From positions 1-44,556 of the forward strand of contig JAIWNE010000178.1 in NCBI GenBank assembly GCA_025331445.1: 44,556 nucleotides of DNA, given 5' to 3'. How positions within the stretch are numbered: the stretch's first letter is position 1; every line of letters starts with the position of its first letter. The position numbers and the translations under genes were made by a program. Below, in pieces: positions 33,996 through 44,556 of the stretch. Origin of the DNA: Blakeslea trispora. Taxonomy: Eukaryota > Mucoromycota > Mucoromycetes > Mucorales > Choanephoraceae. The notes below the pieces were generated by a model. It ran no database searches, had not been told where the DNA came from, and saw nothing but the letters and a program-made list of their open reading frames with translations.

Positions 33996-34951
33996 ATGAG
34001 TTTCTCTGTAGGCGACATCTATGATGACTATCTTGAAAGTAAGATCACCCAAAAAATAAGAATATCTTTTTATTATTAAAACAAGTGAAAAAAAATTAGG
34101 TCTGCAAAACTTGCCTTCTGAAATAGATCAAAACATGCACGAACTAAGACGAATGGACGATGATCTTCACAGTAAGCTTTTCTTTTTTTCTGGACCCGGA
34201 AGCTTTACTAATTTGTAACTATCAAATAGAATACAATGAAACTTATACAAAAAATAGACGTGCCTATACCAAGCTATATCGCCTCAACCATACCCATGAT
34301 AATGTCAGTCGTCTTTGCATTGAGAGGGATTTCAAAACAGCTATGCAAAAGCAAGACCAGAAAATTGAATTAGCGATGCGCATGTACGATCTTGTGTCAC
34401 GTCATATTGAACGACTTGATCTTCAGGTGGCCAAAAGTGATATTCATGAATCGGATTGGATTCATCATCAACCTCCTATCAAGGACATCAACCGAAAACT
34501 ACCCGAGTTGGCCAGTCGAAAAAGAGGTCCTTATCCTCATCATGAATCTCCTCGAAAAAGGTAAACGTGTGTGTGTGTGTGTGTATGTGTTTTATATCGA
34601 ATTTAACATGAAATAGAATTCATCATTCGAGTCGACCTAGTCCTGCTACACAGGCAAATGAATTTGATTTAATGGATGTGAATGAACCTACCTATTGTTA
34701 TTGTAAACAAGTCTCATTTGGAGATATGATTGCTTGTGATGGAGACAATGTAAGCTATCATAGTCCAAAAACTCAGAGAGCTTTATTTTGATTTTGGTTT
34801 TTTTTTCTAGTGTGAACGAGAATGGTTTCATTACGCTTGTGTAGGCTTAGTTGAACCACCAGCGGGTAAATGGTTTTGTGAAGATTGTAGAGCAGAAGAA
34901 TACAGACAGGTTGGATTTAGTGAAGATGAAGAAGATCATGATTCTTATTGA
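33996..34951 (+). CDS. ING-family PHD-finger chromatin protein
   Basis: Five exons (33996-34038, 34100-34171, 34230-34560, 34617-34749, 34811-34951) give 239 aa. The N-terminal ING helix reads [20 protein letters not shown] and continues as a dimerising coiled coil. A basic linker ([16 protein letters not shown]) follows. The C-terminal PHD finger has the C4HC3 pattern: [38 protein letters not shown]. Such proteins (Yng1/Yng2/Pho23 in yeast) read H3K4me3 for histone acetyltransferase or deacetylase complexes. Which complex cannot be read here. The third intron contains a (GT)n run (34567-34590). Confidence 0.93.
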
Positions 34952-35087
34952 TCTCCTGCTTTTATATAAAAAAAGGGGGGAAGGAGGGTTTCAAACAATA
35001 GAAATGTTCTTTTTTTTTTTACTGTTTATTAATTTAAAGAGAGAGAGAGAGGGGGGAAGCGGGTATAAAATAATATAAAGACTATGT

Positions 35088-35522
35088 TTATGACTGTTTA
35101 TGATGAAGCGTTACTTGACTATCTTCTGCCTCGGGTATGGATGCCAAATAACCAATGTGAGCAGGTTGGGGTGGCAATGATAATTTACGAGTTCTCGGCT
35201 TTTTCTCTTGTGGGACGCTTTCTTGAAACGTAATGGCCGGTTCTGCCAGCTGACTGCGGTTGGTTGTATCCACAAATAACGCGTTAGAGATACATTGTGT
35301 CAAGAGATCCTGTTGCTTTTGATGTTGTTCATGATCTACACTCGCTGTTCTATTCTGCTTTTTCTTTATCCAGTACTTCTTTTTGATGGATTTTTTACTA
35401 CTGCTGGAAGAGATGGATGTACTGGAATGAAGTGTGGTGGAGCTTGAAGTGGTAGAGCTGGATAGTCTTTTTTCGTCTTTTGTCTTTCGTGAATTTAATA
35501 ATCGATTTAATAAAACATGCAT
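35088..35522 (-). CDS. Small basic Ser-rich hypothetical protein
   Basis: A single-exon frame of 144 aa, beginning MHVLLNRLLNSRKTKDEKR. A Ser/Thr run (~20-45) and a Lys-rich patch (KKSIKKKYWIKKK) precede a conserved-looking C-terminal part with RTRKLSLPPQPAHIGYLASI. No known domain. It converges on the ING gene with 136 bp between the stops. Codon use is like the neighbours and Met is preceded by a stop in frame, so I think it is a gene, but an unproven one. Confidence 0.5.
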   Translation of the reverse strand: MHVLLNRLLNSRKTKDEKRLSSSTTSSSTTLHSSTSISSSSSKKSIKKKYWIKKKQNRTASVDHEQHQKQQDLLTQCISNALFVDTTNRSQLAEPAITFQESVPQEKKPRTRKLSLPPQPAHIGYLASIPEAEDSQVTLHHKQS

Positions 35523-36075
35523 TTCGAGAGGGATATAAAAAGAAGAAAGGAAAAAAAAAAGATAAAAGAATTAAATCTAGGCAAAAAAAAATCAAAAGAG
35601 ATTATATTTCCTGGTAGCTCAAGGCATTCAATGTCCGTTTGTGTGGCTTGATTTTCTCCTCCCCTTTTTCAGTGCCTATTGCACTTTTGATTTGCGCACG
35701 GTATTTTAATCTTTGCGCGTCGGGTTTTTTATTTCGCGTAGCAGAGCGCATAGCAACAAGAAAACATAGTTTGCGTACCTTTTTCATTATGTCATCCGAA
35801 AATGTCCCTTAAATTGCTTCAACTTAGACGAAGGGCTGTCAAACACGGAACCTATGGAAGCTGAAGAACTTCAGAAGGAGTTCTACAGCACTGTTGCTAT
35901 GGAGTGGCATCACTGGTAACCTAGACAAGAACTCGGGCCTTAGTCAAAGAAGGCTGAAGCAGAGTTCGACTTGAGGCGCTTGATGGGTTTAGACAGCTTC
36001 TTTCAAATTTGCCACTGAGCTCCTAAACAATCAGCAAAAGAGAAGGTTATTGCACCTATTGAAAAAGAAAAATGG
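35523..36075. other. Spacer, probably including decayed 5' part of the relic transposon
   Basis: 35523-35640 is the likely promoter of the small Ser-rich gene. 35830-36075 contains short peptide-like stretches broken by stops that may be the degraded N-terminal part of the transposase described next. No boundary or terminal repeat was found. Confidence 0.35.
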
Positions 36076-36880
36076 TTGCATTGGCTGGTAAGGTCAGAGG
36101 TAATTGTTGATCGTATTCTCCTCAGCTTCTCGATCTTGTTACTGAGCAGGGCTTTAGTAAAAGATACTTTACTGTCTGCTCTTCCTGGTGTTGGTAGTAT
36201 TACTTTGTCATCATTGCACTATCACTTGACAAAGCATGTCAGTTTAACTCTGAAAGAGCTTGAAAAGCTAGTCAAAGCTAGAAATGCCGATACTATGATA
36301 AAGCAAAGAAAGGAAAAAGTGTTGTAATGAAAGACAGTTAAAGAGATGGATTGAGAGAAGAATTGCATCTTTATCGATAAAGTAGGCTTTAACATGCATC
36401 TAAGACGTAGTTTTAAGAGATCCAAAAGGGGGGCAAGCCTGCCAGAGTTAAGCTTCCAAACAATGAAGGGCATAACAATGACTATTGTTGGAGCAATGTG
36501 TGAGGAAAGCATCATTGACTTGGGGTTGCGCAATCTTAAGCACTGCAAAGAAAGGTTGCCTACAACAAAAAGTAGAAAAGAAACGATGGAGCTTATGATA
36601 AAATTTTACCACTATAAAGGTTGGTCATTATAGTGAGTATGTCCTCGAGTTTACTGAATGTGTGATGGATTATTCTGGATAAGCATCAGATGAAAGGCAG
36701 ATACATTTAGAACGATGCCGCTATACATAAAGTTTCAAAAGTTCAAAAAACAATTTCAAAGCATGGCTATAAGCCTCTTTTCTCTCCCACCTTACTCTTC
36801 TTTCTTAAATTCAATCGAATTATTCTGATTGAAATTGAAGGCAGGTGCGAAAAAAAAGAGATTGTTTGACTGCTGCACGG
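36076..36880 (+). pseudogene. Decayed Tc1/mariner-type transposase
   Basis: Similarity runs through three frames. 36076-36327 resembles an HTH-containing N-terminal part (LHYHLTKHVSLTLKELEKLV, then KARNADTMIKQRKEKVL). 36360-36630 reads CIFIDKVGFNMHLRRSFKRS, the first catalytic block with E changed to K. From about 36640 another frame gives MKGRYI, a stop, then NDAAIHKVSKVQKTISKHGY, the second-D region. The third frame then gives FLNSIELF and LKLKAG, matching the NPIExxW block. Several stops and at least two frameshifts make it inactive. It is a different lineage from the intact element at 24-26.7 kb. Its 3' end coincides with the break in the CLASP fragment. Confidence 0.8.
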
Positions 36881-37449
36881 GCTGTTTGTACTTTATTTGT
36901 ACCACCCAGCTGCTTCATAATAGCATAAACAAAGAGAGGGTTGATTTTAAAGGCGAAACTAGCTTCTATGGTTTGAGCCATAGATCTTATTAAGCCTGAG
37001 GCAGAAGCAGATAATGAGGTACGAGGAGATTCAAGCTACAAGAGAAGAGTATATATAGATATATGCATATGTGTTTAAATAAAGAGAAAAAAAAGAGAGA
37101 GAAAGAGAGTTAGTCTAGGGGTGCTTACAATATGTATATGTGTATTACTTACACAACGAACAATAAGTAATTTGAGTTCTTTAATATGGTTTTCGAATGT
37201 TGGGAACGAGCTAATCTTGTCTTCTGATCCAACGACTGAGATTGTCTAAAGCTCGTTTGAACTGATCCCAAGTCTCTTCTGCCTCTTTTTGAGAGAACAG
37301 TTTTATGATTCGTTTGATTTCTCTTTCATATTCAACTTTAGTAGCGATCTAATAAGCATGTTAGAAAAGATCATGTTTTTCTTGAAAAAAAAAAAAGCTT
37401 AAAAAATGTATACCTTAATAGTGTGCGTTGGATAGATATCGATCTTCAT
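36820..37449 (-). pseudogene. Truncated CLASP/Stu1 N-terminal fragment
   Basis: Three exons (37449-37414, 37348-37153, 37035-36820) encode the N-terminal TOG-type CLASP_N domain: MKIDIYPTHTIK, FSQKEAEETWDQFKRALDNL, SSFPTFENHIKELKLLIVRC, LESPRTSLSASASGLI, LGGTNKVQTARAAVKQ. CLASPs are microtubule-stabilising proteins of ~1000+ aa. Here the second exon needs a one-base frameshift near 37240 (frame LSRWIRRQD-stop versus VGSEDKISSF). After KQSL (about 36858) the homology stops where the transposase relic starts, and a stop follows at 36820. The rest of the gene is not in the neighbourhood. I call it a pseudogene; a sequencing error could explain the frameshift but not the truncation. Confidence 0.75.
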
Positions 37450-38459
37450 TTTGCTTCTCCCTTTCTTTCGAAAGTTTTGAATCAGTTAAAAGTGACAGTA
37501 ATTATTAAAGCAGAAGAGAAGGTTTTTTACTGTTTATCTGAGAAAAAGGAGAGGGTAGGGGGGGGAGTAGAGTAAGAAAAAGAGAAAGTCCATTCTACAA
37601 ATGTTCCGCGCAACTTTATAAACGCACCACTTTTTGAACAGCCAATCATTTCCAAGAGTACCTAAATGATAATAAATTTCTTTCAGTAACGAACTCACAA
37701 AGAATGATTGTATTAGACAAAAGGTCCTTTTTTTTGTATTTGAAAATAAAACTAAATCTATCAGAGTTTTAAACAGACAGAAAGAAAGAAAGGTAATAGC
37801 AAGATGTAGGCTAAGAAAAAAGAATAAAAGTCATTTGATGGTTGTCTTTGAGGTAACACGAGAAATTGAACAAGTAAATAACCATCAAATTCATAGCTGT
37901 GAATCTTCTTTTTTATTTACGTTCATTAGCAGTGGATGACTAAAAGCCTTCTATTATGGTTTTTGAAGAATGGGTGTTTTGAGACAATAAGTTTTCAAAT
38001 CAACTATATTCCTTGTCTGCAGTGATACTTTCTAGGTATAAAGAGATTCTCTTTAATGGATTATAGACGAATGGTTTCATTGTCAAACAGCTGGCAATCA
38101 TCATCAAGTGTTGCTACGGAAACTAATAGAATTGTAAATATTCATGCTTGTTTGTAACACGTAACTCATTTTTAATATCCTATTGTTTTGTAGTCAAAGT
38201 AAATGTTGTTCTTGATCATAGACAAGGTTTATATGTGGATGGCTTTTTAAAAACATACACACACACATACGCACACACACAAGGTCTTTGTAGGCTATTA
38301 ACACACACACACACGCATTATTCAAATGATTTATGCAAGACGTAATCTGAGTAACATTTGGTTTTCAAAATAAAAATAAAAATTGCGTCAAAAAAAAAAA
38401 AGAAAAAAGTCCCCGCCAAAGTTGTCAATCACTTCTTTTTTTTTTTAATAATATTCTTA
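37450..38459. other. 1-kb spacer with CA repeats
   Basis: No gene seen. CA-type microsatellites lie at 38257-38314. A short inverted repeat (ATTTGATGGTT ... AACCATCAAAT) lies at about 37831-37895. The last 100 bases are the leader of the DMT transporter gene. Confidence 0.5.
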
Positions 38460-39783
38460 ATGACAACTCAACATTCAGAAGGCAATCTCAATCCTGTTCC
38501 TTCCAGTGTCATTATCGTCAACGAGTCCACACCCCTCATCTCCCAAGATCAACAGTTAGCCAGTGGCCATCTTCACCTGGACACTACATTCAGTCTATCT
38601 CGGTGCTTATCACTCAGTCAAGATGATCATGCTCGAGAGAAGCAGATAGTCGGACTTGCCTTACTTGTCTTGTCTTCCTTTTTGTTTGCTGGTGTCTCGG
38701 TAGCAGTCAAGGTACTGGATCAACTGGGTTATCCTAGCTTTCAGATTGTACTGGCTCGTGCTTGTGTTCAATTGGTATTGGGTTTGCTGGGTTGTTTGAT
38801 GGTTCAGGTGAATCCGTTAGGTCAAAAGGGAACACGACGATGGATCTTGATTCGGGCCATCTTTAGTAGTGCTGCCTTGATTCTCTTTTTCTATAGTTTA
38901 GCTCATTTGACTTTATTAGAAGCAACAGGTAATACAAGATAAAAAAATGAAGAGACATGAAAGTTTAACCTTATCGCTTGTGTTTTAGCCATCTTTTTCA
39001 TTGGTCCCATTTTCAAAGTGATCATTGGTGGTGTTGTATTGAATGAAGGATTTTCTACATTGGAGGGATTGTATACGATCGTGGGTTGTTGTGGGGTCTT
39101 TTTGATTGCCAAATCACCTTCTCGTGCTCTCAAGTTGGACGAAGATGAATATGACCGTTCTTTTGCTGTGGCCTGTGCCTTGGCAGCCTCTCTTTTATCT
39201 GCCATGGCCTATACCTCAGTCAAGAGACTTCAACAACCCATTCATCTGTTGGTTCATAGTGTCTATTTTGGATGTGTCAGTCTGTTGTTGTGTGCACCTG
39301 TCATTGTGTTTGGTCTACAGGATTTTAAGATACCTGGTCAAATAGCCCTCTTTGATTTTGAAATTATGATGGCTCTTGGTCTATTTGCCTTCTTGGGACA
39401 ATATACCATTAATACAGGGTAAATTGATACATGATCTAAAGAAAGAAAGCTAAAACTAAGACTCTCTATATATCTTAGATTGAAAAAAGCACCTTTAGGC
39501 CCGAGTAAGTCATTGTATGTAAAGAGGAATTTCATGTGTGATTAATACAGGTAGGATAGCTACATTGATTCGTACAACGGATATTATATTTGCCTTTTTG
39601 TTTGGTATTGCCTTCTTTAAGGAAATACCCACCCTATCGACTATTTTTGGCACATTGATGATTACCTGTATGACCACTTGTATGAACATGTACTGTTGGC
39701 ATCTACAAGAACTTAAAGTAGCCGAGATTCGTCGACGTAAATCAAGAGAAAGATTAGTCCAACAACAACAACAACGATCATAG
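38460..39783 (+). CDS. DMT-superfamily (EamA/SLC35G-like) membrane transporter
   Basis: Four exons (38460-38928, 38989-39418, 39479-39504, 39551-39783) give 385 aa. The hydrophilic N-terminus (~65 aa) precedes about ten hydrophobic helices arranged as two EamA repeats: IVGLALLVLSSFLFAGVSVA, then LAHLTLLEATAIFFIGPIFK in repeat one, and later APLGPSRIATLIRTTDIIFA in repeat two. The tail is basic with a Gln run (QQQQQRS). The family exports or exchanges small metabolites across plasma or organelle membranes; the substrate is unknown. The third exon is only 26 nt. The stop lies 60 bp from the convergent SerRS stop. Confidence 0.9.
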
Positions 39784-39843
39784 TGTTGTTTGCTATACCC
39801 CTCTACTTTCCTTACGATGATTGAATAGAATCATTTATTATTA

Positions 39844-41366
39844 TTATTTTAATATACTGGGTTCTCCAGGAATCCATTTACGAAGTGGCAAAGGTACATC
39901 CACAGTACCATCCGATCTTTGATGTGTTTCTAGAATAGCAATAATGACACGAGGTACAGCCATGGCAGTACCATTTAATGTATGGCAATGATGAACCCAT
40001 TTCTCTTTAATGTGCCATGGGACACGTACATCCTTTGAACCAACGGCTTCCTTGAAATCTTTGGATAGATATTGTATATCTAATCGACGTGTTTGATAAT
40101 CTGTACAATTTGAAGTAGAAGAAATCTATCCATCCTTATTTAAATCCATCTATTCTTTTCTTGTACGATCTACCTTACCTCTCCCCATCCATTCTTGCCT
40201 GGCATCCATGCTTCCATATCATACTTTCGATAAGCACTCGCACCTAATTCTTCAGTTGGCATATCTAACACACGGAAACAAAGGCCGAGTTCCGTAAAGA
40301 TATCTTCCTGTAAGGCTCGCATCTCCTCCATCATACCCTCACTCTGTTCAGGTGTGGTCACGGTAAACAACTCGACTTTAGAGAACTGATGAACACGGTA
40401 CAATCCTCTTTCCTCTGCAGATCCATGACCTGCTTCAGCTCGAAAGGCATGACTGAAGCCTACAATGCGCTTGGGTAATTCATGTTCCGGATAGAGTTTT
40501 TGTGCCGATAAGCCTGCTAATGGAATCTCTGCTGTACCGACCAAACATAACTTGGGTGCTGATGTGCCGACCGTACTTTGAGTGGAGATATCATAAATCT
40601 GAGAGGCTTCACTCTTACGAGGCTGAAATCCACAACCATAGGCAATGGATGTACGCACCATATCAGGTGCAAGGACGGGTGTGAATCCCCGACTGGCTGC
40701 TTTATGCATGGCATACTGGATCAAGGCAAACTCAAGCCAGGCACCTGCATTCTTGAGATAATAAAACTTACTACCAGTCACCAAGGCAGCCTGTTCGAAA
40801 TCAATCATGTCGAGTTGATCGGCAATAGCCACATGATCCAATAAAGGTGCATCAGTGCTTGTGCGAGGTGAACCCACTGTCTTTAAGATCCTGGCTTGAT
40901 CCTCTGAGCCCAGTGGTGTATCTGGATGGGTCTCGTTTGGGATCTGAAGTGCCTCGGTGGTGAGGGCTTGATCGACACGCGCAAACTGTTCTTGGAGTTG
41001 ACGGATCTGATCTTTCCATTCCTTTGCTTTTGCAATATACTCTTGACGCTCTTGAGGGGTTTTGGCCTGTCTGATCTGTGCATTCACTCGATCGCGTGAT
41101 TGGATCAGAGACGCTGTCTGGTGCTCAATTGCCTGACGTTGTTCATACAAGTCTCGGACACGATAGATACTGTCAGGTTCATAGTTACGAAGTTGCATGT
41201 TCTTGGCCAAGCGGTCTGTGTGTTGCACATAGTAGTCGAGATCAAGTTGAGGGGGAATACGGTGAATGTCTGTATCATGCGCGGTGGAGAATCGATGCAA
41301 ACAAGTCCAAGTGGTTCGAGGGACTTGTCTTGATCGACAAGCATATCGAAAAGAGAGCTTCAACAT
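39844..41366 (-). CDS. Seryl-tRNA synthetase, mitochondrial
   Basis: Two exons (41366-40179, 40125-39844) give 489 aa. It charges tRNA-Ser. The N-terminus MLKLSFRYACRSRQVPRTTW and the following HRFST are Arg/Ser-rich without acids, a mitochondrial presequence. A helical-arm coiled coil (~60-130) is followed by the class II core: motif 2 as AFRAEAGHGSAEERGLYRVH then QFSKVELF, and motif 3 as HTLNGTAMAVPRVIIAILE. The length and bacterial-like core fit the organellar enzyme (yeast DIA4, human SARS2). Another Met further upstream in frame (41453) would precede the presequence with a Phe/Pro-rich stretch and is less likely the start. Confidence 0.93.
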
Positions 41367-41686
41367 AAAAGAAAAGAAAAAGAGAGAGCGGAGGCAGAAA
41401 AAAAAGAGAGAAGGGGGGGGGGCCAAAAAGAACATGTATTTTTTTCCTGTCAAACTAAGCTGTTTCTATCTCTATTGTCCATTAGTGGACTTCATGTTGA
41501 GAGAGCTTATTCTTTTTTTAAATGAGTTTTCTCTAGGGACTCAGTTTTAGTCTATTTTTCATATTCAATCGTTTTTCTTATTTAAAAGAAAAAGTTACAT
41601 GTCAAACAATGCACAGATGAGCGTACTTTTAAAAAACGTGATGTTTATGCTGTCTGAATTTTTCTATTTTTTTTTTTTTTTGTTCA
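41367..41686. other. Divergent promoter region between SerRS and GPI2
   Basis: Only 320 bp separate two divergent starts, so promoter elements must be shared or compact. It holds purine-rich (41367-41428) and T-rich tracts; no motif can be assigned. Confidence 0.5.
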
Positions 41687-42832
41687 ATGTATGCTTCTCC
41701 TACTCGGCTTTTTCAACAGCCCGAATACAATCCTCATAATCCACCGTGGCAAAAGCTGTTATGGGTAAAGCAAAACTACCCAGATAATTATGTGGACGAT
41801 ACTTTTTTAGAAGAACTTCAAAAAAATGGTAAAAACAAAATAAAATGCGCACTATTCAAGCACTAAGATTATTTTGCAGTGAATGTCAGAACATATGACT
41901 ATTGGGCCATGGTGTATGAATCAGGCGTGATCACACAACACATCAGTAGTGTTGTTATCTTTATTGCTGTATTTATCTATCTTCAAATGAACCCAACTCT
42001 CGGTCATCATCTCATTCTGGCAGGTTCTTGTTCTACTGGTATTGGTTATCTCTTTTGGGATCTCACCATGTCCAAATCAAGCGACTATCAATATAAACGT
42101 AAGAAAATGCACTACCACATTTTCGCCTAATTGATGTTTTGTTTGTAGGTCAAAGAGTAGCCAAAAGTGCCTTTTTCTTCTTTATTACCTTGCTTGGTCT
42201 GTCTCCTATTCTCAAGACATTGACAAGTCAAATTAGTGATGATACCATTTATGCACTCACTGTCTGTTGTTTCTTGGCCAATATCCTTTTCCATGATTAT
42301 ACCACTCAAGTGAACAGTGTAAAGTAAGTTGTGTGTGTACCTCTTGCTCAAAATGACACTGTATCCATTTTTTTTATATCAAGAATCCCTGGTTCACTAT
42401 CCACCAATGCAGCCATTTTTGCATCTGTCTTGTTGGCCTCTAGACTGGACACTAATGTGGATGTGTTTGCCCTTTTATCTTTTGCAGTGGAATGGTTCTC
42501 CTTGTTACCTATCTTTAAACGTCATTTAAGGGAATTCAATGGCTATGTTCAGTTGGCTTTGACTTTGTTCATGTTATCTGCTTCCATCTTGTTGTTTATA
42601 CGTATCTCAAAAGCAGTGGTCTTTATCTATCTCTTGGGATTTAGCTTTCTCACTTTTATCTGTCCTTATTGGCTTATCTTTATACAGAAGTACAAAAAGT
42701 AAGTTGTATGCTATTATTGTTATTTCAAAATATTAATATTCCTAAAGTGAAATTCATGGACCTTGGGATGAAGCAAGACCAAGGCTACAGAGAACCAAAC
42801 GAAATGTGTACAGTAGAAAGAATGGACCATAA
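41687..42832 (+). CDS. GPI2: GPI-anchor biosynthesis GlcNAc-transferase subunit GPI2/PIG-C
   Basis: Five exons (41687-41828, 41880-42098, 42149-42323, 42384-42698, 42748-42832) give 311 aa. This is a multi-spanning ER membrane subunit of the complex that adds GlcNAc to phosphatidylinositol, the first step of GPI-anchor synthesis. The N-terminal signature PPWQKLLWVKQNYPDNYVDD, then FLEEL, is typical. TM segments follow, with LLGLSPILKTLTSQISDDTI, FHDYTTQV, IPGSLSTNAAIFASVLLASR and LFALLSFAVEWF-like blocks. The end NEIHGPWDEARPRL matches family C-termini. All four introns are 50-60 nt. Confidence 0.94.
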
Positions 42833-43114
42833 AGAAGACTGCTTAGCCCTTAGAATGCGAATGAAGGCTCTTTTGTGTGATGTAATTGACACTCTCATTG
42901 TTGTTTTGTCTCATTCTATTTCTGGAAATACTCCTCTCTTCAATTTGGCGTTGTGCAAATTTGGGTGTCTCCCTCATTTTTTCATATAAAAAAAAATCAC
43001 TCTATTTTTTTTTTTGTTCTCTTTCTGTGTGTGTGTGTGTTTGTGTGTGTGTGTGCATTTCTTTCTCTTTTATTCTTTTTTTGGACTTTAATTGATTGCG
43101 TTTTTCTTGTCTTG
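42833..43114. other. Spacer with (GT)n repeat
   Basis: Short region between GPI2 and the coiled-coil gene. It includes a GT microsatellite at 43026-43054 and a T-rich leader. Confidence 0.6.
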
Positions 43115-44556
43115 ATGGCTACTGCTTTTACACAAGAACTTGAACCATGTCTAGCTCGATTAGGAACTACACCTGAAGGTATTATCAAAAAAGAGATCTC
43201 TTTGTTTTCTTTCTTACACACTTTTTTGACTAGATAAACCTCTGTTTGTAAAAGAGGTGTATGCCATTGACGATGTGGAATCCTTGCGCCAGCTTGTAAT
43301 ACGAAAAGAAAGAGAAAGACAAAGCATCGCTAATGACCTTGAAGTAGCTGCTCGTATTGGCCTCGTCATTTCAGAGACCAACGAAGCCATACAGATAAAA
43401 CTAGAACAATTAGAGCGAGAAAACAAGCTTTTTCAAGATGAACTGGCTTTGAGGGCCAACAATACCAGACAACAACAACCACCGGAACCGGATGTGAATT
43501 ATAACGGCATGACGGATGAAGAAGAACGACTCTATCTGACACGAGAATTAGAACAGGCTCGTCGAGAACTGAGCAAGTTTCGAAAGGAAATGGATGGTCT
43601 CTCTGCTCAACTAAACGATATGGCATCTGAAATGGTTGATTCTCGACAGAAAGTGGGTGTCTATGCCAAACGACTGGCTGAGGTCGAACAAAAGTTGGCA
43701 GCCACAAGAGAAGTCAATGCCAATCTGCAGTCGCTTCTTGACAAAGCATTGACTTCTCAAAAGCAGTCAAGTACCAACACTTCACATCTTGTCAAGAACA
43801 TTCAAGTCGATCTGGCTCGAGTGATAAGTGAGAATGAACAACTGAGGGCTCGTATTGCCGAACTAGAACATCAACAGGTGGAATGTGAAGAAAAGTTGGC
43901 TGCCATGGTCATTCAGGCACAAGAGTATGCGACTCGATTAGAACAAGCGCAAGATACCATTCATAGTCTAAGTGAGCCCAAGTTACAAGATGAAGAGGAC
44001 ATCCTTGGTATGCATCATGGATATCACACCAACCATACTTATTCTGTATCTTCACATGAAGGTGGAAAAGAGTCTGAAATTACCAAGGTAAACCAATAGG
44101 CTTTTTGGGAAAAAGTGCATGTCCATTTAATGCTTTCTTTAGGGACCTGTATTTTCAGCTGAATTCAGGCAGGAAATGCAAAAGGAAATTGAACGCAATC
44201 TGAACTTGCGGAATGAGATTCGCCATCGTATTATTACAGCAGATACTGCTTTTACAGACAAAAAGAAATCTCAAGAGGGATTGAAATACTTGGTTTCTTC
44301 TGAACGAGAAAGTGGTGGTTTAGCCAGTTTATCAGCCAGTACAAGCACATCCACTAGTTCATCTACCACAACAGCCACAACAGCCACAACAGCAGCTACT
44401 ACGATAACGAATAACAATCCTACAGTCAAAAAGGAAATCCAACCTACCACCACCACCTCCTCCTCATCTTTATTATCACAAAAACCATCCGAGTCTACAG
44501 AACAACAAAAGCCACCTCAATTCCCAACACCTTTACTACCAGGCGAGACAGGCAAA
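43115..44556 (+). CDS. Long coiled-coil protein with CC1-box-like motif (partial, runs off the window)
   Basis: Three exons are visible (43115-43178, 43234-44087, 44143 to the window end), 444 residues so far. After a short N-terminus comes IDDVESLRQLVIRKERERQ and then LEVAARIGLVISETNEAIQ. The A-A-x-x-G at residues 60-64 in a coiled coil resembles the CC1 box of dynein adaptors (BICD, Spindly, TRAK/HAP1), where it contacts dynein light intermediate chain. The coiled coil continues to ~290. The third exon adds a conserved-looking helix (EFRQEMQKEIERNLNLRNEI) and a Ser/Thr-rich low-complexity stretch. The adaptor role is an inference from this motif. The intact C-terminus, where cargo binding would lie, is outside the window. 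Confidence 0.75.

Noticed and set aside
35602..35787. 61-codon Lys/Arg-rich minus ORF
   Set aside because: Too short, with no motif and no supporting exons; probably leader DNA of the Ser-rich gene.
38257..38314. CA-repeat cluster considered as a possible CRISPR-like or satellite array
   Set aside because: Simple dinucleotide microsatellites without unit structure.

Overview
The window is nuclear DNA of a filamentous fungus, most likely an early-diverging one of the order Mucorales (Mucoromycota). The signs are AT-rich DNA, many very short introns (about 48-110 nt) with T-rich 3' ends, a Zn2Cys6 transcription factor, fungal-type Rck2/Srk1 kinase architecture, FG-nucleoporin and GPI-anchor genes, and Tc1/mariner-type transposases of a kind I associate with Mucoromycota. 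All gene models were built by hand by joining exons whose phases close exactly. I saw no rRNA, tRNA or CRISPR.

Layout: 1-291 is the end of a sugar transporter. 1020-5022 holds the NEDD8-activating enzyme subunit ULA1 (+) and a hexokinase (-). 5.0-7.9 kb is gene-poor. 7.9-18.7 kb carries an unknown protein, importin-9/Kap114 (with a probable minor-spliceosome AT-AC intron), an FG nucleoporin of the Nup58/Nup49 type, and a mitochondrial FtsJ/Mrm2 rRNA methyltransferase, all on +. 19.2-22.6 kb has the meiotic RING ligase HEI10 and a Zn2Cys6 regulator, both on -. 22.9-26.7 kb is an accessory block: a 125-bp-armed inverted repeat, then a complete 2.68-kb TA-flanked transposon with an intact 695-aa DDE transposase and an internal perfect 53-bp hairpin. 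27.8-31.5 kb has an Rck2/Srk1-like kinase (+) and a secreted GH15 glucoamylase (-). 32.5-35.5 kb has REX4 exonuclease, an ING-family PHD protein and a small Ser-rich protein. 36.0-37.4 kb holds a decayed Tc1/mariner transposase abutting a truncated, frameshifted CLASP N-terminus. 38.4-44.6 kb has a DMT-type transporter, mitochondrial seryl-tRNA synthetase, GPI2/PIG-C, and the start of a long coiled-coil protein with a CC1-box-like motif.

Most genes are unrelated housekeeping functions (neddylation, glycolysis, nuclear transport and pore, mitochondrial translation, chromatin, GPI anchors). The most notable items are the intact transposon with unusual D-D-E spacing and its hairpin, the inverted-repeat unit beside it, the U12-type AT-AC intron, three GC-AG introns, the HEI10 gene, and the CLASP fragment cut off at a transposon relic.
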